Below are positions 34,392 through 42,093 of a DNA stretch of 64,000 nucleotides, piece by piece. This DNA is from Planctomycetota bacterium (GTDB taxonomy: Bacteria > Planctomycetota > Phycisphaerae > Phycisphaerales > Phycisphaeraceae). The first letter of the stretch is position 1. Each line of letters begins with the position of its first letter. Location of the stretch: positions 4,340,001 through 4,404,000 of the forward strand of contig CP066225.1 in assembly GCA_016350165.1 (NCBI GenBank). Reading direction: 5' to 3'. Made by a program: the position numbers and the translations under genes. The notes below the pieces were generated by a model. The model saw nothing but the letters and a program-made list of their open reading frames with translations. It searched no databases and was not told where the DNA came from.

Positions 34392-34595
34392 TCCCATCTT
34401 TCCCCATTTACAACAATTTGCGTGCAACCAACCTTCAACTCACGTTTCATCACTCTATATATACATAACTTCAGACCCATAAATGCATTAAACCTGTCTA
34501 TTAAGCCGCATTTGTCCATGTGCCACATGCTTTCATGCCTACCTCCCCGCCCATCTATCCATTATTCTCTTGCTCTTGTTAAATGAACTGGTAAA

Positions 34596-34607
34596 CTGGT
34601 TAACCAG
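34596..34607. promoter_or_regulatory. Palindrome CTGGTTAACCAG, operator candidate
   Basis: Perfect 12-bp palindrome, with a half-site AACTGGT repeated just to its left. It lies 256 bp upstream of the pullulanase start. LacI-type regulators bind such sites, but which regulator acts here is unknown. Confidence 0.35.
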
Positions 34608-34697
34608 ATTGGGTGAGCCTGCCAAAATACATTGTTTTTAGCATCATAGTCATCCAATTCATTGCTCGCCTTACCAGCTTGCAATTCAGCTATCGGG

Positions 34698-34787
34698 GTT
34701 GCCTCCATTTGGAGGTGACACAGTTATAGAGCTTTCCGCTCACACGCTGCGTCTACCTTAGTAGACACCTCCGCGCGGCTGCCGCGC
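34698..34787 (+). promoter_or_regulatory. Multi-hairpin 5' leader of pullulanase
   Basis: Consecutive stems: GTTGCCTCC/GGAGGTGAC (34698-34719, ATTT loop, two wobbles), GAGC/GCTC (34729-34741), GTCTAC/GTAGAC (34751-34766, CTTA loop), and GCGCGGC/GCCGCGC (34773-34787). It is not an identified riboswitch class. It may be a cis-acting RNA or a set of protein sites; the start codon is 77 nt after the last stem. Confidence 0.4.
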
Positions 34788-34863
34788 AAAGCCTGTCAAC
34801 CTTCAGTCGACCTGCTTGAGGTTTCTGCACTTTCATTCATCTTGATTTTCACTTGGGAGAATC

Positions 34864-37434
34864 ATGAAACTGCGACTCTGGCTGACTTCCGTTCTCTTCC
34901 TGCTGGCCGTACTCTCCGTACAGGCCTCAACACTTGCCGCTTCAAAACTCAAATCTTCCGCACCAGATATGACCAAAGTGCGGGCGATCGCACCAAAATC
35001 CTCCAAAGGTACTACTTTTATCCTACACTATTACCGACCCGACGGTAACTACGCCGGCTGGAACGTATGGTCATGGGCTGAAGGACAGGAAGGTCGTGCT
35101 GTTAACTTCACCGGCAAAGATGCTTTCGGCGTCTATGCCACAATCAAATATTCCGACCGCTTATCAAAAGCAAACTTTATTATTCGTTACAAGGAATGGG
35201 AGCGTAAAGACGTGGATCGAGACCGTTCGACAACAATAAACAACAACGGCGTCGCCGAATCTTGGGTCGTCTCTGAAGACGTTAATGTTTACAACAACCC
35301 AGACGACATCGACTTCAGCCTCCGCGTTAACGCAGCTTTCCTCGATAAGCTCGACACAATCCTCGTGACACTTTCACAACCTGTTCAGCGTCGCGCACTC
35401 AACCCAGCTGATATCAACCTCACCGTTGGCAGCGAAAAGCTCAACATCAAAAAGGTCGCACCAGCAGAACCTTCAAACGCACAAGCTCACAAATCTTTTG
35501 CCATCAAACTCGCATCACCACTCTCAATCGAACAGATCAAAGAATCCATCACGATCACACTTCCAGGTGAAAACCCAACCACCGTCTATGTTCGTGACGC
35601 AATCGATGACCCATCACTCATCGCATCTAACGCACAGTTAGGCGCAATCGCAACTGATTCTGCAACCACCTTCCGTACATGGTCACCAGTTGCTTCATCC
35701 GTCGACCTCCTCCTCTTCGATTCAGAAGACGCTAAATCCCCATCCAAGACCATTGCTCTTACTCAAGCAGACTCAGGTCTCTGGGAAACAACCGTCGAAG
35801 GTGATCTGGATGGCACCTTCTACCAATACACCTTCACCTCATACGGCAAAAACCGCACCGTCGCTGACATCCACTGCTTCGCAGCCTCACATGACTCATC
35901 AAAATCCATGGTCGTTAACCTCAATCGCACCAACCCCAAAGGCTTCGAAGATCACAAACTCCCAGAATCAAAATCACCTACAGATGAAGTCATTTACGAG
36001 ATTCACGTCCGTGACTTCTCCATCCGTGATGACAACGTACCAGAACAAAACCGCGGCAAGTTCGCAGGCCTCGCCATCATCAATCCTGAAACAGGCGAGC
36101 AAGTCAAAACCTCACTTTCACACCTCAAAGACCTCGGCGTAACAGCCGTCCACCTCATGCCGATCCAGGACTACACCGCAACTCTCACCGAATACAACTG
36201 GGGCTACTGGACTGCTCTCTTCAACGTACCCGAAGCTCAATACTCCTCAACACCACACGATCCAGCAGGCACCATCAAAGAACTCAAGCAAGCCATTCAA
36301 ACCCTCCACGAAAACGGTATCCGCGTCATCCTCGACGTCGTCTACAACCACACATCCTCATCATACGAATACTCACCATTCGACCAGGCCGTCCCATACT
36401 ACTTCTTCCGCACAACCCCAGACGGCAACCTCTGTAACGACTCCGGTTGTGGCAACGCGTTCGCCGACGAGCGTCTCATGGCTCGCAAGTACATGATCGA
36501 CTCACTCAAGTACTGGGTCACCGAGTACAAGATCGATGGCTTCCGCTTCGACCTCCTTGGCATGCACTATCCTGAAACCGTCAAGAAACTCGCTGTCGAT
36601 CTTCGCAAGATCCGTCCTGACCTCACCATCTACGGTGAACCATGGACCGGCGGCGGCCCAACTCACTTCGGTAAAGGCGCTCAACGCAATACAACCGTCG
36701 CAGTCTTCAATGACAACGTTCGTAACGCAGTGCGTGGCGACCTTGATGGCACCTCCACAGGTTTCGCAACAGGTCACGGCGGCGACATCGAAGCCGTTAA
36801 GCGTGGCATCGTCGGGGCTATCGACGAGTTCGCATCTGCTCCGACCGAAGCTGTCTCATACGTCTCAGCTCACGATAACCGCACGTTCTGGGATAAGCTC
36901 GAACACACTTACCCAGACATGGATAACAACACCAAGCGGTCTATCCTCAAACTCGCTCATGGCATCGTCCTCACCTCGCAAGGCATCGCTTTCCTTCACG
37001 GCGGCTCAGACTTCGCACGGACTAAGTTCGGCAACCACAACTCATATAACGCTGGTGACGACATCAATAAATTCGATTGGCGTCGTAAATCCGAATACAT
37101 CGATGTGCATAACTATTTCAAGGGCCTCATCGCTCTCCGCAAAGCTCATCCAGCCTTCCGCATGACCTCAGCCGCTGATGTGAAGCAGAATCTCAAGTTC
37201 ATCGACGCTCCAAACGGCGTCATCGCTTATACCCTCAACGGACGCCGTACAGGCGACGAATGGAACCAAATCCTCGTTGTACTCAACGGCGAACCCTCCG
37301 CTCAATCAATAAATCTTCCCTCAGGCCACTGGAACGTCGCTGTTGACGATCAGCGAGCAGGTACCACCGACCTTCGCCAAGTTAACGGCCACATCACCCT
37401 CCCACCATATTCATTGATTGTTGCATACAAATAA
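34864..37434 (+). CDS. pulA: Secreted type I pullulanase (GH13)
   Basis: Hydrolyses alpha-1,6 branch points of pullulan, glycogen or starch. 856 residues. Signal peptide 1-26 (LWLTSVLFLLAVLSVQA). An N-terminal CBM41-like pullulanase-associated domain (~45-135, 'FILHYYRPDGNYAGWNVWSWA'), a CBM48-like domain (~265-340), and a GH13 catalytic barrel (~370-760) follow. The type I marker is 'YNWGYW' (usually YNWGYD). Catalytic nucleophile Asp563 in GFRFDLLG, acid/base Glu592 in YGEPW, and Asp671 in SAHDN can be read. ATG has a GGGAG site. A perfect terminator follows. A long structured leader precedes it. Confidence 0.93.
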   Translation: MKLRLWLTSVLFLLAVLSVQASTLAASKLKSSAPDMTKVRAIAPKSSKGTTFILHYYRPDGNYAGWNVWSWAEGQEGRAVNFTGKDAFGVYATIKYSDRLSKANFIIRYKEWERKDVDRDRSTTINNNGVAESWVVSEDVNVYNNPDDIDFSLRVNAAFLDKLDTILVTLSQPVQRRALNPADINLTVGSEKLNIKKVAPAEPSNAQAHKSFAIKLASPLSIEQIKESITITLPGENPTTVYVRDAIDDPSLIASNAQLGAIATDSATTFRTWSPVASSVDLLLFDSEDAKSPSKTIALTQADSGLWETTVEGDLDGTFYQYTFTSYGKNRTVADIHCFAASHDSSKSMVVNLNRTNPKGFEDHKLPESKSPTDEVIYEIHVRDFSIRDDNVPEQNRGKFAGLAIINPETGEQVKTSLSHLKDLGVTAVHLMPIQDYTATLTEYNWGYWTALFNVPEAQYSSTPHDPAGTIKELKQAIQTLHENGIRVILDVVYNHTSSSYEYSPFDQAVPYYFFRTTPDGNLCNDSGCGNAFADERLMARKYMIDSLKYWVTEYKIDGFRFDLLGMHYPETVKKLAVDLRKIRPDLTIYGEPWTGGGPTHFGKGAQRNTTVAVFNDNVRNAVRGDLDGTSTGFATGHGGDIEAVKRGIVGAIDEFASAPTEAVSYVSAHDNRTFWDKLEHTYPDMDNNTKRSILKLAHGIVLTSQGIAFLHGGSDFARTKFGNHNSYNAGDDINKFDWRRKSEYIDVHNYFKGLIALRKAHPAFRMTSAADVKQNLKFIDAPNGVIAYTLNGRRTGDEWNQILVVLNGEPSAQSINLPSGHWNVAVDDQRAGTTDLRQVNGHITLPPYSLIVAYK

Positions 37435-37521
37435 CCCAGAAATATCGTGCAAACTTAATGCCCGATGTTATAATGAGTTACATAATCTTGATATACAACA
37501 AATCTGTTTTCTAAAATAGAT

Positions 37522-37553
37522 AAAAGCTGCTCACCACCATGAGCAGCTTTTTT
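37522..37553. terminator. Bidirectional terminator between pulA and EEP gene
   Basis: Perfect 12-bp stem AAAAGCTGCTCA (37522-37533) with TGAGCAGCTTTT (37540-37551), flanked by A-run on the left and T-run on the right, so it can serve both converging genes. Confidence 0.85.
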
Positions 37554-37597
37554 AATATTCATTTTTAAAAACCTTACTTACTTATCCTCAGCCCCTC

Positions 37598-38461
37598 TTA
37601 CTCCTCAACATCACCAACCCCGCCAATCAACTCCAAATCAACAACCACAGGCAAGTGATCCGACGCAACTTGCTCATCAATTACCTCAATCGACTTCGTA
37701 TCAAATCGAATCGCACCACTCGTCATCACATGGTCTATCTGCTTATTAGGCTTGTCCGCTGGGAACGTCATCCCCGTATCAATCTTCGAACTAACCTGCC
37801 AGAATTTCAACATCTCACTCATCGTAGGCGAACCATACCCCGCATTAAAATCACCACCCAATATCACAGGTGTCACATCACTATTCGCAAACAAACGATT
37901 CAGCGCCTTCGCCTGCTCATGCTTGTCTCCAATCGGCATCCACTGCAAATGCGTTGACACCAATCTCACCTCACCCATCCCCGGCACATTCACCAGACCA
38001 CTCAAAGCAACTCGCCTCTCAGCATCACGACTATAAGGCAACTCATTCACCGCAATGTCATAAATCGGCCACTTCGACAACAACATCAAACCATACTCAC
38101 CACCCTGATAATCAATCGTTTTTCCAAACGTGTGATACATCCCCGTTAGCTTCTGTAACTCACGAGGCATATCAACTCCACCAGTTCGCTTTGTCCCTTT
38201 ATCAATCTCCTGAAGCGCAACCAGATCCGCATCACTATCCTTAATCACATTGGCAATACGTTCAAGATCCAACTCCCCATCCAACCCCGTACCAAAGTGA
38301 ATGTTGTACGTCATCACACGCACCGTCTTGCGTTGATGCTCAGCCACTTCAACCTTCGCATCATCATGATCTACATCACGCTTCACCCCAGCACCCGCAC
38401 AACCACCAATACTCATCAAACCACTTAAAGCCAAACAAGCCACGAAAGCTTTCTTTTTCAT
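37598..38461 (-). CDS. Exported endonuclease/exonuclease/phosphatase-family protein
   Basis: 287 residues. Signal peptide with a lipobox-like SIGGC (Cys ~21), so likely a lipoprotein. EEP fold motifs: 'VRVMTYNIHFG' (~48), 'DLVALQEIDKGTKR' (~80, metal Glu), 'LVSTHLQWMPIG' (~165), 'VILGGDFNAGYGSPT' (~194), 'QIDHVMTSGAIRF' (~240) and 'ASDHLPVVVDLEL' (~265), all catalytic positions present. Members act as DNases, sphingomyelinases or phosphodiesterases; here an extracytoplasmic phosphodiesterase is the safest reading. Converges on pulA. Confidence 0.9.
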   Translation of the reverse strand: MKKKAFVACLALSGLMSIGGCAGAGVKRDVDHDDAKVEVAEHQRKTVRVMTYNIHFGTGLDGELDLERIANVIKDSDADLVALQEIDKGTKRTGGVDMPRELQKLTGMYHTFGKTIDYQGGEYGLMLLSKWPIYDIAVNELPYSRDAERRVALSGLVNVPGMGEVRLVSTHLQWMPIGDKHEQAKALNRLFANSDVTPVILGGDFNAGYGSPTMSEMLKFWQVSSKIDTGMTFPADKPNKQIDHVMTSGAIRFDTKSIEVIDEQVASDHLPVVVDLELIGGVGDVEE

Positions 38462-38677
38462 CTCTATAACATCCTTCTGTGTGTGATAGCATCCATTTCG
38501 AAACCGAACCCGCCAATCACACCAGAATCATACACGACCCACACCAATCCGACCACCAATAATCACTTACCACTCAAAACCACAAGAATAAGCCGTTTCC
38601 CGCAATAATCGCACAAACACACACATCACCAATCACTTATTTCCTACATCATTCGTTTTGTTCAAAGTCTGTGCTGT

Positions 38678-39025
38678 CTACAACTCACACGTATAGATTC
38701 GCTCATTACCCGCTTCAATAAAATCTGTTGCTCGAAGATCCGGAATATACACATGTAAATCAATCGGCGTACTCACCTTCGCTCGGGATCCTAATATCTC
38801 CAACCGAATCTCACCATCATCTTCAACCCCAACAACCAATCCCTGATCTTCAAGCTGCTTAAGCTCGCCATTAAAAACCGACACACGGCCAGGCTGAGCA
38901 ATATTCCCATTAATCGGATCAATCACCAAAAGCGCATCCGGATATGGCAACAACATCAGCGATATCATATTTATCCCATAGATCACCGCAATTAAACCAA
39001 GTATCCAAAGAATGGTCGACTTCAT
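38678..39025 (-). CDS. Small membrane-anchored protein, unknown
   Basis: 115 residues. One N-terminal helix (~5-28, ILWILGLIAVIYGINMISLMLL), then a small beta-rich domain with 'VIDPINGNIAQPGRVSVFNGELKQLEDQGLVVG' and 'STPIDLHVYIPDLRATDF'. No recognised family. There is one Cys near the end (YTCEL). It stands alone, 216 bp from the EEP gene. Composition and codon use look normal, so a real gene is likely. Confidence 0.6.
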   Translation of the reverse strand: MKSTILWILGLIAVIYGINMISLMLLPYPDALLVIDPINGNIAQPGRVSVFNGELKQLEDQGLVVGVEDDGEIRLEILGSRAKVSTPIDLHVYIPDLRATDFIEAGNERIYTCEL

Positions 39026-39234
39026 TATTTGCTTCCCGTTACTTCATATACTTAAAAATATATCAGCTAAAAACTAACTATCGATTAGACCAATAATGCA
39101 ATACTCAATTGCTCAAATAAAACAAAGCTGCAACAACGATCTGAGATAACATCAATTTTAAGTATCACAAAACTTGTAACATTGGCAAAGCAAAACGAGA
39201 ACAGATAAATTATGTAATCAAGATAATAAGTAAA

Positions 39235-39897
39235 GTGAGAATCTTGGATATCAAAAATCTAACAAGCGAACAACGACACGAATATTATCTCGCAAAGCGC
39301 ACGGAATTATTTACTAAACGAGCTTTGGGTGAGTTTTTTGAATTTATCTCACAATTTCAAGGTATTCATGTAAGTGGCTTTACCACTAAGGACAAAGTCG
39401 CTTACAGTAGTTTTGATTGTATGAATGTTCTGGAGGAGCGTTTAAACACAAAACGCTGGGACACTAGATTTGATACAAAAATTCAGAACAGTCGACCAAC
39501 TACAGAAATAATAGATTGGTTTCATAGTCTCTGTAAGCAAGTCGGTATTCAAAATACAATATTAATTGACCCACAAATAACAGTAAGCTTTGGACCAGCT
39601 GTACGTAGATGGCTAGAAATATCCTACGATTCATTAGATGATCTCGCTCGGTTATGGATTGCATATAGATATTGTATGACCATCTTAGATACTAAGAATC
39701 GTCAGTTTTTCGAAACCTTTCACTGTGAGTATGACATTGAAGCTTACATAAGCCAAGACTCAGATGTGAGCACGCTAGAACAAAAATATTTAACCAGAAC
39801 CGAGGATCAATCCAATCAATTGCAAGCAATTGAAAATGAGTCACAATCACTCATAGCTCGAACGCCACACTTATTCCCAGCCCAACATATACGTTGA
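39235..39897 (+). CDS. Unknown 220-residue cytoplasmic protein
   Basis: GTG start, no convincing Shine-Dalgarno. No signal peptide or membrane segment. The protein is mostly helical with aromatic and charged residues ('RALGEFFEFISQF', 'FHSLCKQVGIQNTILI', 'VRRWLEISYDSLDDLARLWIAYRYC'). No known motif is recognised. Its A+T-rich codon use differs from the pullulanase upstream, and intergenic element copy B follows it directly. It could be a recently acquired or fast-evolving gene. Confidence 0.55.
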   Translation: MRILDIKNLTSEQRHEYYLAKRTELFTKRALGEFFEFISQFQGIHVSGFTTKDKVAYSSFDCMNVLEERLNTKRWDTRFDTKIQNSRPTTEIIDWFHSLCKQVGIQNTILIDPQITVSFGPAVRRWLEISYDSLDDLARLWIAYRYCMTILDTKNRQFFETFHCEYDIEAYISQDSDVSTLEQKYLTRTEDQSNQLQAIENESQSLIARTPHLFPAQHIR

Positions 39898-39923
39898 TAA
39901 ATTCTGTTAGTGTGCCAATCACC

Positions 39924-39945
39924 ACCTACTGTTCATTCAGTAGGT
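39924..39945. other. Hairpin after the 39235-39897 gene
   Basis: ACCTACTG (39924-39931) and CAGTAGGT (39938-39945) pair perfectly around TTCATT. There is no T-run, so it is not a standard terminator. It lies between the gene stop and element copy B. Confidence 0.45.
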
Positions 39946-39977
39946 AGGCCGTCAAAATGCATATTTTGAAAACAAAA

Positions 39978-40184
39978 CGCGCGCACAAAAGCGAATTTAC
40001 CCCTTATTTAATAGTCATTTTTGATTGATTTCTAACCATTTCTGACTAAAACCGCGCCGTTTCTGTTCATTTCTTAGCCGTTTTGGACTGTTTTGAAGCT
40101 CCAAAAATCAAGAATCGAGAATTTCGTGTGCGCAAATTACGATTTACTGCCAAATGTGAAATAAAACACCACAAAAGTGCGCAC
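39978..40184 (+). repeat. Dispersed intergenic element, copy B
   Basis: Boxes CGCGCGCAC (39978-39986), GTGTGCGCA (~40126-40133) and GTGCGCAC (40177-40184). The first two are ~147 bp apart. Inside lie 'TTTCTAACCATTTCTGACT' and 'CCGCGCCGTTTCTGTTC', shared with copies A (opposite strand) and C. No coding frame. The region 39898-40224 holds nothing else except the hairpin at 39924-39945. Confidence 0.65.
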
Positions 40185-40224
40185 ACTTTGAAATGGCAAG
40201 ACCACTAAACGCAGTGAAATTCGA

Positions 40225-41235
40225 TCAAATCGGAGCTGCTGGCGCCTTCGGCTTCTTCGCTTCCTCAGCTTCTTTCTTTTTCTGTTCATCCACACGATCA
40301 ATCTCTTTTTCGACCGTTTCAAAATCCACATCACTCAACCGCATCTGCTTATCCTGCAAATACTTCTTCCAACCTTCAATCTGTGCCGCGCGCACGTCCT
40401 GTTCAGCAAACGGATCAAACGCGATATCAGCCCGTGTCATATCCTTCAGCAAATCCACCGCCGCCGCACGCGTCGCTAACCTTTTACTCTCCAAAAGCTT
40501 AACCAAAGCAGGCAGCACTCGATCCCCCGCACTCTTAACCTGAATCACCATTGCCTTACGCCCAAGCATGTCCATCCCCGCTAAAACCTCAACCAGTTTT
40601 ACGACTGCAACATCAAACTCTTTATCAGGCAACGAGTTATCCAAATCACGCATTACCCCCACAATCTGATCAATCCGTTTCTCCATTTCACTCTTTGCAA
40701 ACGGGTCATTTTTGTACTTTTCAAGCAACGTAACCATAGAACTGACAGGCATATAGCCACTAATCACCGTCAGCACTTCACCCCTTGCATTCACCACCGC
40801 CGTCACTGGCACGCCTCTGATTTCAAAAAACGATGCAATCCGTGTCTGCTTATCAATGTCTACTTTCGTCCACATATAACTCCCTGCTAAGGCAAGTACT
40901 TGTGGATCGGTTAGCGTTGAGGATTCCATCTTCTTGCACCAGCTACACCACTCGGCGCCGAACACGATGATGGTGTTTTTTCGTTCTCTAACCCCACGCG
41001 TGATCGCTTCCTCCAGCGGGCGGTACACAATCTGTTTGTACGTTTCGCTCTCAACAACTTGCGCTTTTTCTTCTGAACTTTGTGCTGCGACAGGAGTTGT
41101 AAATCCGCACAATAAACCAATCTGTGCGCATAAAAATGTGCTGCACAGTACACGCTGCAATAATCTAGTTCGCGTCTCAGTTCGCGTGCTTCCCAAATTC
41201 ATCTTCTGCTTGATTCTAAAACTTGTCTTAACCAT
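40225..41235 (-). CDS. Exported thioredoxin-fold protein with HEAT-like tail
   Basis: 336 residues. A basic N-terminus and hydrophobic stretch (~28-50, CAQIGLLCGFTTPVA) form a signal peptide; ATG 41202 is an alternative start. Thioredoxin fold at ~70-185 with redox pair Cys97/Cys100 in 'VFGAEWCSWCKKM' and cis-Pro in 'RGVPVTAVVN', resembling DUF255/Thioredoxin_7 proteins. Residues ~190-290 are helical and HEAT-like ('VLPALVKLLESKRLATRAAAVDLL'). The end is charged, finishing KPKAPAAPI, like the APAAPL end of the TlpA-like protein. Possibly the last gene of the DUF4159/MoxR unit (93-bp gap). Confidence 0.8.
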   Translation of the reverse strand: MVKTSFRIKQKMNLGSTRTETRTRLLQRVLCSTFLCAQIGLLCGFTTPVAAQSSEEKAQVVESETYKQIVYRPLEEAITRGVRERKNTIIVFGAEWCSWCKKMESSTLTDPQVLALAGSYMWTKVDIDKQTRIASFFEIRGVPVTAVVNARGEVLTVISGYMPVSSMVTLLEKYKNDPFAKSEMEKRIDQIVGVMRDLDNSLPDKEFDVAVVKLVEVLAGMDMLGRKAMVIQVKSAGDRVLPALVKLLESKRLATRAAAVDLLKDMTRADIAFDPFAEQDVRAAQIEGWKKYLQDKQMRLSDVDFETVEKEIDRVDEQKKKEAEEAKKPKAPAAPI

Positions 41236-41328
41236 GTTCAGATTCCAAAATTCTTTTCATACTCAGCATTATTGTGCATTTAAGTGTCATTTTGTGTCGT
41301 AGCTCTAATCGATAAATAGGCTGCAAGT

Positions 41329-42024
41329 TTAATGTGTTAAAGCATATGCGAGGATATTGACGTTGAGGATGCGTGCTGATTTGATTTCGTTTCCACCACA
41401 GCAGCAGCAGTTTGCACCTGCGTTTGCAGTGTCATTCAAACCATCGGGAGACCAGATTAATACAACTTTTCCATCTACTTCCAAGCCGTGTAGTTCAGGC
41501 AATTTCTTGTTGCCGCTTTTGTATTTAGATGAGGTGATGTCGTAAACGGTATGGAAAATGCGGTGTGATTTATCGAGTTCCTTAAGTTTCTTCTTGGGAA
41601 ACATGCGTGTTATTTCTTGTTTGAATGAGTTGTTCCATTTTTTTGATGAGCAGCCAGCGGAGGCGATGATGAAGCCACCGTTGTTGAGGTAGTCGCGCAT
41701 GTTAATGCGCTGTGTTTTTGTGAGTCGGAATGTGCCTTCGCCGGTCATGACTGCGAAAGGGTACTCGTAGAGTTTTTCTGACTCAAGTTTAACTGCGTGG
41801 AATTTTTTGTAGGTGCGGATATGTGTGTCTTTTTCAATTTGGGTCAGGAACTGGTCTGAGAAACAGACGGAGGTTTTGCCTGAGCCGTAGACGAGATTGG
41901 CTGTGTGAACGACACCTTCCTCCTCACGTGAAGATTTGGTGTTGTTTGCACCAGAGGCGGGTAGGGCGGCTGCAATTGCGATACAGGCGGCTGCGATGAA
42001 TGTTGTTAAGATCAGATTCTTCAT
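41329..42024 (-). CDS. DUF4159-domain exported protein
   Basis: 231 residues. Signal peptide (~1-25, LILTTFIAAACIAIAAALPASG). The DUF4159 fold (an AdoMet-like/GATase-like Rossmann domain seen next to BatA/MoxR clusters) is indicated by 'YPFAVMTGEGTFRLTKTQRINMRDYLNNGGFIIAS'-type sequence (~90-125) and 'HRIFHTVYDI' (~155). Near the end a Cys cluster 'NAGANCCCCGGNEI' occurs. The gene follows the large coiled-coil gene by 69 bp and is probably the last core member of the MoxR operon. Role unknown. Confidence 0.85.
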   Translation of the reverse strand: MKNLILTTFIAAACIAIAAALPASGANNTKSSREEEGVVHTANLVYGSGKTSVCFSDQFLTQIEKDTHIRTYKKFHAVKLESEKLYEYPFAVMTGEGTFRLTKTQRINMRDYLNNGGFIIASAGCSSKKWNNSFKQEITRMFPKKKLKELDKSHRIFHTVYDITSSKYKSGNKKLPELHGLEVDGKVVLIWSPDGLNDTANAGANCCCCGGNEIKSARILNVNILAYALTH

Positions 42025-42093
42025 TGTTCTCTCCTTTGTTTTAAGGAGTTAAATGTTCAAGTTATTGAGTCGCTTCAGTTCTAAATAACATTT

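Larger units (their letters stand above)
34392..34863. other. 472-bp leader/regulatory region before pullulanase
   Basis: No gene. The left part is A+T-rich with a perfect palindrome CTGGTTAACCAG at 34596-34607. The right part (34698-34787) holds four consecutive stem-loops and a GC-rich palindrome before the Shine-Dalgarno of the pullulanase gene. Confidence 0.55.
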
